A stretch of 64,000 nt of DNA from Flavobacterium foetidum. Lineage in GTDB: Bacteria > Bacteroidota > Bacteroidia > Flavobacteriales > Flavobacteriaceae. Numbering within the stretch: the stretch's first letter is position 1; each line of letters begins with the position of its first letter. Of this stretch, positions 17,763 to 26,453 are shown piece by piece. The notes beneath the pieces were generated by a model. It was not told the origin of the DNA. It saw only the letters and a list, made by a program, of their open reading frames with translations, and ran no database searches. The position numbers and the translations under genes were made by a program. Where the stretch lies: positions 1-64,000 of the forward strand of contig NZ_SJTF01000014.1 of the NCBI RefSeq assembly GCF_004634245.1, given 5' to 3'.

Positions 17763-18560
17763 CTATAATTTTTGAAAGTGTTTCGGAAGAAACCCTGTTT
17801 GATTTTTAAACGTTCGGATAAAATGACTTTGGTCTGAAAAACCGCAGTCTAGAGCAATTTCTGTTAAGCTGCTCTGCGAAGATTGTATCAGCGAAAGCGA
17901 ACGATTAATTTTAATACGACGCATGTATTCGCCCAAAGTACAGCCAAAATATTTCGGGAAATGTTTCGAGATTGTAATAGGATTCAATTGCAAAACCTGA
18001 GATAAATCCTGAAGATTCGGATTTTCGTTCCAGGAATCGTTTAACAATTCGCTTAAGCTTTTTACCCAATACGGACTTTTTTCAAATCGTTCTAAATGTG
18101 TGCCTGAGTGAGACAATTGCGAAAACAACATCCTGACATTATCATTTGTAAAGTTATCAGGGTTCTGCGTTTCCTTAAAAATTTTTAGAATCAAAAACTT
18201 CGTTAAGGCGCTATTTTGGACTGATTTTTCAATTAAAGCTTCAGATAAATGAAGTTCTTTAAGCAAGTTTTCTTCAATTTCGATATTGATATTCCGAGAA
18301 GGAAAAAGAGTATTCTGATTTAAATGAAGTTCGTCACTGTGATAAAACAACAAAGATCCCGGCCCAACAGTTTCGCTAAAATTTTTTCGCTTTTCGGTGG
18401 TGCCGCCCTTTAAGAAAAGCGTAATATGTGCATTGTTATGCGAATGCCATCCTTCATAAACCTTTTGCTGGTATTCAGTTTCTACCACTGCAATTCCTTG
18501 CTGCGTATTAAAGCTATTTTTGGTATTGCCTAAATATTTTTCGTTTGTGAGCTCGTACAT
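17763..18560 (-). CDS. AraC-family transcription regulator
   Basis: A 265-aa protein with an N-terminal cupin-like sensing half (HSHNNAHITLFLKGG, about residues 38-55) and a C-terminal double helix-turn-helix. The latter has NLQDLSQVLQLNPITISKHF (about 183-202) and SLTEIALDCGFSDQSHFIRTF. It ends in TGFLPKHFQKL. It lies 79 nt upstream of the CPBP protease on the same strand, so that gene is a possible target or operon partner. Confidence 0.9.
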   Translation of the reverse strand: MYELTNEKYLGNTKNSFNTQQGIAVVETEYQQKVYEGWHSHNNAHITLFLKGGTTEKRKNFSETVGPGSLLFYHSDELHLNQNTLFPSRNINIEIEENLLKELHLSEALIEKSVQNSALTKFLILKIFKETQNPDNFTNDNVRMLFSQLSHSGTHLERFEKSPYWVKSLSELLNDSWNENPNLQDLSQVLQLNPITISKHFPKYFGCTLGEYMRRIKINRSLSLIQSSQSSLTEIALDCGFSDQSHFIRTFKNQTGFLPKHFQKL

Positions 18561-18807
18561 TTTATGTTTCTGGCGTGGCTTTTATCAGAGGCTAAAGTAC
18601 TATTAATTCTTACATTTAAAGAATATTAGTCAAAACCTATTTAATAGAGAACTACATTTTGCGTAATTTGTAAGTTTTGGATGCTTAACAAAAACATTGT
18701 GTAAATATTAACGGAAAAATAATAGTTTTTTTACCTAATATTTAATTGATTTGTAACAAAAATAAAATAAGGGCTACTAACAAGTCAACTATTTAAATCT
18801 TTTGATT

Positions 18808-20004
18808 ATGTATAAAATTACAATGAAATCAATTTTCGCAGCATCAGCTTTTTTAGTTGGGGTAAGCAGCGGTTTCGCACAGGACATTTTAGTAAATTCA
18901 CTTAAATTAAATGCAAGTGACAAAAGCAAAGAAAACTTTAAATTTACAGAAGTCATCAATTTAGGAACCACCTCTGTAAAAACACAAGGTTCTTCTGGAA
19001 CTTGCTGGAGCTATTCTACAAACTCTTTCTTAGAGTCAGAAATGATTCGTTTAGGAAAACAGCCAGTAGAATTGTCTCAGATTTATTCTGCAAGAAATGT
19101 TTATGTAGATAAGGGAGTAAACTATGTTCGCATGCACGGAGCCATTACTCTTGGCGATGGCGGAGCTTTGCATGACGTAATCAATATGTACAAAAAATAC
19201 GGAACAGTTCCAAGAGAAGTTTATACAGGATTAAACTACGGAACCGATAAAAATAAATTTGCTGAAATGGCCGCCTTAATCGAAGGCGTTCTAGCCGCAG
19301 TGGTTAAAAATCCGAACGGAGAATTAACTCCAAACTGGCAAAAAGCCTACACTGCCGTAATCGATTCTTATTTAGGAAAAGTGCCAGAAAACTTTACTTA
19401 TAAAGGAAAAAACTATACGCCACAGACTTTTGCTAAAGAAGTAGTAGGAATCAATCCAGACGATTATATCGAAATGTCTTCTTTTACGACTTCTCCGTAC
19501 TATCAAAAAACAACTATGATGGTGCCAGACAACTGGTCATTAGACCAAGTGTACAACGTAAAAGTAAATGACATGACAGATGTTATAGATAATGCTTTGA
19601 AAAAAGGATATACTGTAGCATGGGCAACAGATGTAAGCGAAAAAAGCTTTAGCTGGAAAAATGGCGTTGCTTATGTAGCAAACAAAAAATACGACGACAT
19701 GACTGCAGAAGAAAAAGCAGATATGTTTAACGGACCAAAAGCAGAACCGGAAATTACTCCAGAAATGCGTCAGGCAGCGTTTGACAATTACACAACGACA
19801 GACGACCACGGAATGCACATTATCGGTCTGGCAAAAGATCAAACAGGAAAAGAATATTACATCGTGAAAAATTCTTGGGGGGAAACTAACGATTATAAAG
19901 GTTTCTTGTTTGTAACCAAAAACTTCGTAAAGTATAAAACGACAGCTTTATTGGTAAATAAAGGAGGGATCCCTGCTGATATTGCCAAAAAACTAGGGGT
20001 TTAA
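18808..20004 (+). CDS. Exported C1-family (papain/bleomycin hydrolase-like) cysteine peptidase
   Basis: A 398-aa peptidase. A signal peptide (MKSIFAASAFLVGVSSGFAQ) follows a short leader, so the true start may be ATG 18823 rather than 18808. The catalytic Cys is in QGSSGTCWSYSTNS (about residue 66), the His in DDHGMHIIGL, and the Asn in YYIVKNSWGE. The large middle insertion resembles bleomycin hydrolase/PepC proteins. It probably acts in the periplasm or outside. It has its own terminator. Confidence 0.9.
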   Translation: MYKITMKSIFAASAFLVGVSSGFAQDILVNSLKLNASDKSKENFKFTEVINLGTTSVKTQGSSGTCWSYSTNSFLESEMIRLGKQPVELSQIYSARNVYVDKGVNYVRMHGAITLGDGGALHDVINMYKKYGTVPREVYTGLNYGTDKNKFAEMAALIEGVLAAVVKNPNGELTPNWQKAYTAVIDSYLGKVPENFTYKGKNYTPQTFAKEVVGINPDDYIEMSSFTTSPYYQKTTMMVPDNWSLDQVYNVKVNDMTDVIDNALKKGYTVAWATDVSEKSFSWKNGVAYVANKKYDDMTAEEKADMFNGPKAEPEITPEMRQAAFDNYTTTDDHGMHIIGLAKDQTGKEYYIVKNSWGETNDYKGFLFVTKNFVKYKTTALLVNKGGIPADIAKKLGV

Positions 20005-20028
20005 TTTTTTTAAATCTAACTACAAAAC

Positions 20029-20058
20029 AGCGGTACTTAATGGTGCCGCTTTTTTTTT
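20029..20058 (+). terminator. Intrinsic terminator of the C1 peptidase gene
   Basis: Stem AGCGGTAC / GGTGCCGCT (one T.G wobble) with a TTAAT loop, followed by nine T. Confidence 0.92.
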
Positions 20059-20193
20059 GCCTTTTATATTTTAAAATTATTCAAAACAAGCACTTCATCG
20101 TTTTTCTAAGCACTTTATAGTCAAAATACAATCCAAACACAGCAAAATAAGTAACTTTAACATGTTTTTACTCTAATAATAATTTTTATTCGA

Positions 20194-20877
20194 TTGATGA
20201 TGAAACACGATATCGTATTTTGGATTCCAATTACGTTGTTTTTTTCCCTAAGCTGCTTTGCCCAACTCATTCCAAATACTGCTGCTTTCCCAGGATCAGG
20301 AAATACAGTATTACTGACAGACAGTCTTGCCGAAGCAGAAAAACAAGTAATTACAGCTTATTATGTCGAAGAAAGAATCAATAAACTTTTTGGCGGCACG
20401 ATTACCACGTATGTCGTTTCAAAATTAGAAATGATTTACACTAATGATTTAGGACCAAACAATACAAGAACCGTAATTCCTAAATATGCAAAACCCAAAC
20501 AAAAGATTGTTTCTGGCGTCATCGAGGCACAAGTTCCAACTGCAATGCTGCCTGAACTCCCAAAAGCTGAAAAAGACATTAAAGCAACCAGCCCCGAAGT
20601 CTCCTCAAAATACGTAGACATAGATTTAGTAAAAACCTACGAACAGGTAGTTGACAAAGGCTACAAAACTCCTGAAATGCTGCGAAAGGTAGCCGATAGA
20701 TTGTATTTTGAAGGAAATTTAAAAGCTGCGGCAAGATATTACCAGCAATTATTTGAAAATAGCACTACCGATATAGAATCTATTTACTTTTACAGGTATG
20801 CGCAGTCGCTGAGAGCAAATGGCGAAAATGAAAAAGCTGATAAATTAATGAAACGATTCAAGAGCAAGAATCTGTAA
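20194..20877 (+). CDS. Exported TPR-like protein of unknown function
   Basis: A 227-aa protein with a signal peptide (cleavage near SCFAQ). The first half has no motif I recognise. Residues 145-222 form two TPR-like helix pairs (YEQVVDKGYKTPEMLRKVAD and LYFEGNLKAAARYYQQLFE, then YFYRYAQSLRANGENEKADK). This resembles the N-terminal TPR part of flavobacterial PD40/OmpA-type envelope proteins, but no PD40 or OmpA domain follows. It may be a stand-alone adaptor or a shortened paralogue. Confidence 0.7.
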   Translation: MMMKHDIVFWIPITLFFSLSCFAQLIPNTAAFPGSGNTVLLTDSLAEAEKQVITAYYVEERINKLFGGTITTYVVSKLEMIYTNDLGPNNTRTVIPKYAKPKQKIVSGVIEAQVPTAMLPELPKAEKDIKATSPEVSSKYVDIDLVKTYEQVVDKGYKTPEMLRKVADRLYFEGNLKAAARYYQQLFENSTTDIESIYFYRYAQSLRANGENEKADKLMKRFKSKNL

Positions 20878-21034
20878 CTATAGCCCCCGGATTTTTAAAA
20901 ATAATGCTTGTTTTTTAAATTCTGAAAAACTATTTTAAACGCTCTGCAAGCTCTTCTGTAATTATTTCATTTACAATACTTTTAAACCCGAAAACGATAT
21001 TGTTTTTTTATGAAAATTTTGAGAACCTAAACCA

Positions 21035-21065
21035 TTGCAATATTGTAACTTATAAAGTATCTTTG
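21035..21065 (+). promoter_or_regulatory. Bacteroidota-type promoter of the PfkB kinase gene
   Basis: TTG (21035-21037), 20 nt, TATCTTTG (21058-21065), 23 nt before the start codon. It fits the TTG/TANNTTTG pattern. Confidence 0.65.
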
Positions 21066-21088
21066 CACCCTAATTCGAAATTCATAAA

Positions 21089-22012
21089 ATGAATAAATTA
21101 TTGATTGTTGGAACAGTTGCTTTTGATGCGATTGAAACCCCTTTCGGAAAAACAGATAAAATCTTAGGCGGTGCTGCGACTTATATTGGTTTATCAGCAT
21201 CATTTTTCAACCTGCAATCGGCCATTGTTTCTGTAGTTGGCGACGATTTCCCTCAAGAACATTTAGATTTATTGACTTCAAAAAATATCGATATTTCTGG
21301 TATCGAAATCGTAAAAGGAGGAAAAACCTTTTTCTGGAGCGGTTTATACCACAATGATCTAAATTCAAGAGACACTTTGGTTACCGAATTGAACGTTTTA
21401 GCTGATTTTCAGCCAAAAGTTCCGCAAAACTACAAAGATGCCGATGTGGTGATGTTAGGAAACTTGCACCCGTTGGTACAAAGCAGTGTTTTGGACCAAA
21501 TGGAGAAAAAACCAAAATTAGTAGTTTTAGACACAATGAATTTCTGGATGGACTGCGCTCTAGCTGAATTATTGGATGTGATTAAACGCGTAGACGTAAT
21601 TACAATCAATGACGAAGAAGCAAGACAGCTTTCTGGCGAATATTCGTTAGTAAAAGCGGCTGCCAAAATCCAAGACATGGGGCCAAAATATGTGGTAATC
21701 AAAAAAGGAGAACACGGTGCGCTTTTATTCCACAACAGAGAGGTGTTTTTTGCGCCAGCTTTGCCATTAGAAGAAGTTTTCGATCCAACCGGAGCTGGAG
21801 ACACTTTTGCGGGCGGGTTCTCTGGATTTATTGCGCAAAGCGAAAACATTTCGTTTGGCAATATGAAAAATGCAATTATTTACGGTTCAAATCTGGCTTC
21901 GTTCTGCGTAGAAAAATTCGGAACAGAAAGGATGGAAACCTTAAGCAAAGCCGAAGTAGCGATTCGATTACAGCAATTTAGATCGTTAACTCAGTTTGAC
22001 ATAGAAATATAA
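21089..22012 (+). CDS. PfkB-family sugar/nucleoside kinase
   Basis: A 307-aa ribokinase-fold kinase. The substrate-side glycine motif is GGAATYIGLSASFF (about residues 28-41). The C-terminal signature DPTGAGDTFAGGFSGF (about 231-246) holds the catalytic Asp. The substrate is not evident; neighbouring purF suggests a nucleoside such as adenosine, but this is weak. purF starts 78 nt downstream, after a short hairpin. Confidence 0.88.
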   Translation: MNKLLIVGTVAFDAIETPFGKTDKILGGAATYIGLSASFFNLQSAIVSVVGDDFPQEHLDLLTSKNIDISGIEIVKGGKTFFWSGLYHNDLNSRDTLVTELNVLADFQPKVPQNYKDADVVMLGNLHPLVQSSVLDQMEKKPKLVVLDTMNFWMDCALAELLDVIKRVDVITINDEEARQLSGEYSLVKAAAKIQDMGPKYVVIKKGEHGALLFHNREVFFAPALPLEEVFDPTGAGDTFAGGFSGFIAQSENISFGNMKNAIIYGSNLASFCVEKFGTERMETLSKAEVAIRLQQFRSLTQFDIEI

Positions 22013-22090
22013 TGCCCAAAAGCCTCGATAACACGGGGCTTTTTTATTAAGAGAATACAACTTACAACAACACACAAAATACAAAAAACA

Positions 22091-23989
22091 ATGAGCGACG
22101 CTTTAAAACACGAATGTGGTATAGCCTTAGTCAGACTTCTTAAACCGCTTGAATATTATAAAGAAAAATACGGAACTGCTTTTTACGGAATTCAGAAAAT
22201 GTACCTGATGATGGAAAAACAGCACAACCGCGGACAAGATGGCGCCGGTTTTGCGAGCATCAAATTGGATGTTGATCCAGGACAGCGATACATCAGCAGA
22301 GTGCGTTCTAACCACTCTCAGCCTATTCAGGATGTTTTCAAACAAATCAACGAACGCATCAGCGAAGAGCTAAAAGAGCATCCTGAATTGGGTGATAATA
22401 TGAAAGAACTGAAAACAAACATTCCGTATGTTGGAGAATTGTTTCTGGGCCACGTTCGTTATGGAACTTTCGGAAAAAACAGCATCGAAAGTGTTCACCC
22501 ATTTTTACGTCAGAGCAACTGGATGCACCGAAATTTAATTTTGGCCGGAAACTTCAACATGACCAATGTTAAAGAACTTTTCGAAAATCTGGTAGAACTT
22601 GGGCAACATCCAAAAGAAATGGCGGATACCGTTACTGTAATGGAAAAAATTGGTCACTTCTTAGACAAAGAAGTGATGCAATTGTACCAAGACTGCAAAG
22701 CCGAAGGTTATTCAAAAAGAGATGCTTCGCCTGTAATTGCAGAGCGTTTGGATATTGCTAAAATCTTAGCCCGTTCTGCCAAAAACTTAGACGGAGGTTA
22801 TGCCATGGCTGGATTATTAGGTCATGGAGACGCTTTCGTTTTTAGAGATCCTGCCGGAATTCGTCCAGCTTATTTCTATCAAGACGACGAAATCGTAGTG
22901 GTAGCTTCAGAAAGACCGGTTATCCAAACGGTATTTAACGTTCCTTTTGACAGCGTTCAGGAAATCGAACCAGGAAATGCGTTGATCATCAAAAAGAATG
23001 GACGTGTAACAATGAATCAAATCTTGGAGCCTACCGTTAAAAAAGCATGTTCTTTTGAAAGAATTTATTTCTCTAGAGGTAGCGATGCCGAAATTTATCA
23101 AGAACGTAAAGACTTAGGTAAATTTATTTTGCCTGCGGTACTTAAGGCGATTGACAGCGACACAGACAACACTGTTTTCTCTTATATTCCCAATACAGCC
23201 GAAACGTCTTTTTACGGATTAGTAGAGGCCGCTCAGGATTTCTTAAATCAGCGAAAAAACAATTATATTCTAGAAAACAGAAATACATTAACTGCTGAAA
23301 CGCTCCAGGAACTTTTGTCTGTAAAAATACGTACCGAAAAAGTTGCCATCAAAGATGCCAAACTTCGAACTTTTATTACAGAAGACAGCAGCCGTGACGA
23401 CTTAGTGGCGCACGTTTATGACGTAACGTACGGTGTAATAAAACCAGAAGACAATTTAGTAATTATTGACGACAGTATTGTTCGTGGTACAACTTTGAAA
23501 ATGAGCATCATAAAAATGATGGATCGTTTAAAACCAAAACGTATTGTAATTGTTTCGTCTGCACCACAGATTCGTTACCCTGATTGTTACGGAATCGATA
23601 TGGCAAAACTTGAAGGGCTTGTAGCTTTTAGAGCAGCCTTAGCTTTATTGAAGGAAAGAAACCTGTACCACATTGTTGACGAGGTTTATGCAAAATGCAA
23701 AGCGCAGGAAAATTATAAAGACAGCGATGTTGTAAATTATGTAACTGCAATTTATGATCAATTTACAGACGAAGAAATCTCAGATAAAATTGCCGAAATG
23801 TTAAGTTCTCCAGAAATTAACGCAGAGGTAAAAATTATATTCCAAACCGTAGAAGATTTACATAAAGCGTGTCCTAAAAATTTAGGAGATTGGTACTTTA
23901 CAGGTGACTATCCAACCCCGGGTGGAAATCGAGTTGTGAACCGTGCATTTATGAATTTTTATGAAGGAAAAGACGCTCGAGCTTATTAA
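22091..23989 (+). CDS. purF: Amidophosphoribosyltransferase
   Basis: A 632-aa enzyme for the first committed step of purine synthesis (PRPP + Gln to phosphoribosylamine). The N-terminal Ntn glutaminase nucleophile is C9 (HECGIALVRL), preceded by eight residues that would be a propeptide. The glutaminase domain runs to about 300. The PRPP-binding loop is VIIDDSIVRGTTLK (about 455-468). It is longer than the roughly 500-aa E. coli enzyme, with insertions and a C-terminal extension; this length is, as I recall, common in Bacteroidota. Confidence 0.95.
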   Translation: MSDALKHECGIALVRLLKPLEYYKEKYGTAFYGIQKMYLMMEKQHNRGQDGAGFASIKLDVDPGQRYISRVRSNHSQPIQDVFKQINERISEELKEHPELGDNMKELKTNIPYVGELFLGHVRYGTFGKNSIESVHPFLRQSNWMHRNLILAGNFNMTNVKELFENLVELGQHPKEMADTVTVMEKIGHFLDKEVMQLYQDCKAEGYSKRDASPVIAERLDIAKILARSAKNLDGGYAMAGLLGHGDAFVFRDPAGIRPAYFYQDDEIVVVASERPVIQTVFNVPFDSVQEIEPGNALIIKKNGRVTMNQILEPTVKKACSFERIYFSRGSDAEIYQERKDLGKFILPAVLKAIDSDTDNTVFSYIPNTAETSFYGLVEAAQDFLNQRKNNYILENRNTLTAETLQELLSVKIRTEKVAIKDAKLRTFITEDSSRDDLVAHVYDVTYGVIKPEDNLVIIDDSIVRGTTLKMSIIKMMDRLKPKRIVIVSSAPQIRYPDCYGIDMAKLEGLVAFRAALALLKERNLYHIVDEVYAKCKAQENYKDSDVVNYVTAIYDQFTDEEISDKIAEMLSSPEINAEVKIIFQTVEDLHKACPKNLGDWYFTGDYPTPGGNRVVNRAFMNFYEGKDARAY

Positions 23990-24053
23990 AAAAGTATTAA
24001 AAAAAGGTTAATTTGTGCATTTCATCGGTTTTTTTTGCCGTTCATCCTGTTTG

Positions 24054-24085
24054 TTTGGTAAAGATGAATTGCTGTAATACTTTTG
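24054..24085 (+). promoter_or_regulatory. Promoter of small RNA copy 1
   Basis: TTTG (24054-24057), 20 nt, TACTTTTG (24078-24085), five bases before the conserved ACCATAAC 5' end. This is a strong match to TTTG/TANNTTTG. Confidence 0.7.
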
Positions 24086-24089
24086 AGAT

Positions 24090-24160
24090 ACCATAACATT
24101 AGTAGGTTAAGTTTATGGTAGATTTGGGGCAAAAAGGGTGGAAGAAATTCCACCTTTTTT
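24090..24160 (+). ncRNA. Candidate structured small RNA, copy 1 of 2
   Basis: A 71-nt unit with a 5' hairpin (24090-24096 ACCATAA with 24113-24119 TTATGGT), a linker GATTTGGGG and a 3' hairpin GGTGGAA-GAAA-TTCCACC (24137-24154) followed by six T. It has its own promoter-like box exactly 12 nt upstream of the 5' end, counted from the first base of the box. No ORF is present. A near-identical copy lies 185 bp downstream. It is about 100 nt after purF. Family not recognised; the flavobacterial Flavo-1 RNA should be tested. Confidence 0.65.
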
Positions 24161-24262
24161 ATTGGAATAAACTTAAGTATTTCTTTAATAAAGAATTACG
24201 TTCACTTCATCGGAAATATTGACCTTTCGTCTAGAAAGTTTTTTTTTACAATATATCTATCC

Positions 24263-24270
24263 TATATTTA
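24263..24270 (+). promoter_or_regulatory. Possible -7 box of small RNA copy 2
   Basis: TATATTTA lies at exactly the same distance (12 nt, first base to RNA start) as the TACTTTTG box of copy 1. The -33 side is a T-run without a clear TTG, so this promoter may be weaker. Confidence 0.5.
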
Positions 24271-24274
24271 CTAG

Positions 24275-24345
24275 ACCATAACATTAGTAGGTTAAGTTTA
24301 TGGTAGATTTGGGGCAAAAAAGGTGGAAGCAATTCCGCCTTTTTT
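24275..24345 (+). ncRNA. Candidate structured small RNA, copy 2 of 2
   Basis: A 71-nt unit that differs from copy 1 at three positions only. Two fall in the 3' hairpin and keep its form: the loop is GCAA instead of GAAA (both GNRA), and one A-U pair became a G.U wobble (GGTGGAA/TTCCGCC, 24322-24339). The 5' hairpin (24275-24281 with 24298-24304) is unchanged. It ends 49 nt before the lipoprotein gene, so it could instead be that gene's leader with an attenuator. Confidence 0.65.
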
Positions 24346-24393
24346 ATTTTAAAAAAAGTCATAATATTGCCTTAACCAAAAAAAAAACATATT

Positions 24394-24702
24394 ATGAAAC
24401 AATCATCTCAGTTATTTTTAATTGCTCTTTTAAGCTTATTTCTCTTTAATTGCTCGGGAGCAAAGTCATCAGATACTAAAAAATCGGTCAATGATGGCAG
24501 TTCTATAAAAAATGCTATCAAAGTAAAAAGCGTATCTGAAGAATATGAAATCGTTCGAAAACTTTGCCCTGACTGCAAAATGAATGGACAAGCATTAATT
24601 GGAGAAGGCAACAAACATTACGACGTTTTGAAATTAACCAATTCGAAGGGTGAAGAAGTAAAATACTATTTTGACATAAACAGTTTCTACGGAAAATGGT
24701 AA
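24394..24702 (+). CDS. Small hypothetical lipoprotein
   Basis: A 102-aa protein with a lipoprotein signal (LFLFNC, about C20). The mature part is about 82 aa with a CPDC pair (about residues 58-61), ending in YYFDINSFYGKW. The Cys pair could bind metal or form a disulfide. I do not recognise a family. It follows the twin small RNAs, with a converging terminator between it and sod. Confidence 0.75.
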   Translation: MKQSSQLFLIALLSLFLFNCSGAKSSDTKKSVNDGSSIKNAIKVKSVSEEYEIVRKLCPDCKMNGQALIGEGNKHYDVLKLTNSKGEEVKYYFDINSFYGKW

Positions 24703-24704
24703 AA

Positions 24705-24742
24705 CAAAAAAAAGACGAACACGGTGTGCTCGTCTTTTTTTT
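24705..24742. terminator. Bidirectional terminator between the lipoprotein gene and sod
   Basis: Arms AAAGACGA (24711-24718) and TCGTCTTT (24730-24737) lie within A- and T-runs on either side. It fits both converging genes. Confidence 0.88.
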
Positions 24743-24762
24743 GTATTCTATGCTCTATCTTC

Positions 24763-25374
24763 TTATTTATCTAAAGCAAATCTTCTAGCAACTTCTGTCC
24801 AGTTGATTACGCTGAAGAAAGCTTCGATATAATCTGGTCTTCTGTTTTGGTAGTTTAAGTAGTAAGCGTGCTCCCAAACGTCCATTCCTAAGATTGGAGT
24901 TCCACCGTTACCAGCAACTTCTGGCATTAATGGATTATCTTGATTTGGAGTACCTACAACTTCTAATTTTCCTCCTTTTTGAACTGTTAACCAAGCCCAT
25001 CCAGAACCGAATTGTGTAGCACCAGCCTTAGCAAATTTTGCTTTAAACTCTTCGAATGATCCAAAAGAAGCTTCGATTGCTGCTAATAAATCTCCTGTTG
25101 GCAACCCTCCTCCGTTTGGAGACATTACAGTCCAGAATAAATTGTGGTTGTAGAAACCTCCACCATTATTACGAACTGCAGCGTTAGATTTATCTAAGTT
25201 GATTAAGATGTTCTCGATTGTTTTTCCTTCTAAATCTGTTCCAGCGATAGCAGCGTTAAGATTTGTAGTATAAGCATTGTGGTGCTTTGTATGGTGGATT
25301 TCCATTGTACGTGCATCAATATGTGGTTCTAATGCGTCGTATGCATAAGGTAATTGTGGTAATTCAAAAGCCAT
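24763..25374 (-). CDS. sodB: Superoxide dismutase (Fe/Mn)
   Basis: A 203-aa cytosolic enzyme that removes superoxide. Metal ligands are visible: H27 in MEIHHTKHHNAY, the His in FYNHNLFW, and D and H in the signature DVWEHAYYLNYQ. GSGWAWL is present. There is no signal peptide. Iron versus manganese cannot be fixed by eye, so the gene symbol is tentative. A TAAATTTG box lies at 25411-25418 on the minus strand. Confidence 0.95.
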   Translation of the reverse strand: MAFELPQLPYAYDALEPHIDARTMEIHHTKHHNAYTTNLNAAIAGTDLEGKTIENILINLDKSNAAVRNNGGGFYNHNLFWTVMSPNGGGLPTGDLLAAIEASFGSFEEFKAKFAKAGATQFGSGWAWLTVQKGGKLEVVGTPNQDNPLMPEVAGNGGTPILGMDVWEHAYYLNYQNRRPDYIEAFFSVINWTEVARRFALDK

Positions 25375-25513
25375 GATATTCTAATTTTTATGGTTTATAA
25401 TAATTTATTCCAAATTTAGACATTTAACTTTGGAATTGAAAATACTATTTCGTTATAATTGAATTAAATTCACTGATAATTTACATTTTTACAATATAAA
25501 GAGCTGAAAATCT

Positions 25514-26191
25514 TTATTTTCCATTAAAAGTGGTCATTGTATTTTCTAAACCCGCTGTTCCAAAAGTTTTAATAATTTCAGCCGAAGTTTCTAAACGCTC
25601 TGGTAGTTTTGCCTCTTCTTCGGCATTCCATTCTCCTAAAACATAATCGATCTGCTGCCCTTTTTTGAACTGATCGCTGATTCCAAATCTATAACGGGTA
25701 TAATTTTGTGTATTGAGAACAAGATTGATGTTTTTTAGTCCGTTGTGGCCGCCATCGCTTCCTTTTGGTTTGATTCTGATGGTTCCGAATGAAAGATTTA
25801 AATCGTCTGTAATCACTAAAATATTTTCTAACGGAATATTTTCTTTATCCATCCAATACTTGACCGCTTTACCGCTAAGGTTCATGTAAGTGTTTGGCTT
25901 AAGCAGCAAGAAGGTTCTACCTTTGAATTTATATTCGGCCAAAGCACCTAACTTTACGGTTTCGAATGAAAGCCCTTCTTTTTTGGCTAAAAAATCCAGC
26001 ACTTTAAATCCGATATTATGTCTGGTGTTTACATACTCAGCTCCTATATTTCCTAATCCGACGATTAAATATTTTTTACTCACGTTTTTTATATTGTTGT
26101 TTTGGTGTTCGTGAACCTCCGGTTTCACATTGTCTTCTATGTTCTCTTCTTTTGGTGTTGATGAAAACAGTTTTGTTATCCATTTTATCAT
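25514..26191 (-). CDS. pth: Aminoacyl-tRNA (peptidyl-tRNA) hydrolase
   Basis: A 225-aa enzyme that recycles peptidyl-tRNA. The catalytic His is H58 in NTRHNIGF. Other motifs are YLIVGLGNIGAEY, LKPNTYMNLSGKAV, DDLNLSFGTIRIKPKGSDGG and HNGLKN. It carries a charged extension of about 38 residues before the usual start. ATG 26191 is the only ATG before the core domain; the upstream extension of the frame runs into repeat DNA. A TTG-N20-TACTTTTG promoter ends 5 nt before this ATG, so the mRNA may be leaderless. Confidence 0.93.
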   Translation of the reverse strand: MIKWITKLFSSTPKEENIEDNVKPEVHEHQNNNIKNVSKKYLIVGLGNIGAEYVNTRHNIGFKVLDFLAKKEGLSFETVKLGALAEYKFKGRTFLLLKPNTYMNLSGKAVKYWMDKENIPLENILVITDDLNLSFGTIRIKPKGSDGGHNGLKNINLVLNTQNYTRYRFGISDQFKKGQQIDYVLGEWNAEEEAKLPERLETSAEIIKTFGTAGLENTMTTFNGK

Positions 26192-26196
26192 GTTTG

Positions 26197-26227
26197 CAAA
26201 AGTAAGATTAATTAGAGAATGTGGCAA
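26197..26227 (-). promoter_or_regulatory. Promoter directly abutting the pth start codon
   Basis: On the minus strand: TTG (26227-26225), 20 nt, TACTTTTG (26204-26197), then CAAAC and ATG. It is a full match to the Bacteroidota pattern, placed so that transcription would start at or near the ATG. Confidence 0.65.
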
Positions 26228-26453
26228 TTGGATAATTAGATAATTTGAAAATGTGCCAATTAGATAATTGTCCATTGGCGTGATTTAACCGCAAAGTTCG
26301 CAAGGGTTTTACGCAAAGTTCGCTAAGAAATAGTTTCTCTATCGAAATACACAAAGAACGCCAAGAGAGGTCTCTTGCAGATTTGGCAGATTTCATCTTA
26401 GTATCTCAGAAGCTTAGCAACTCAGAAGCTTAAAAAAAGATTTTTTCTTGCTA

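Noticed and set aside
24090..24345. Twin units as a CRISPR fragment
   Set aside because: There are only two units of 71 bp with terminator hairpins and a 114-bp gap that is not spacer-like, and no cas genes.
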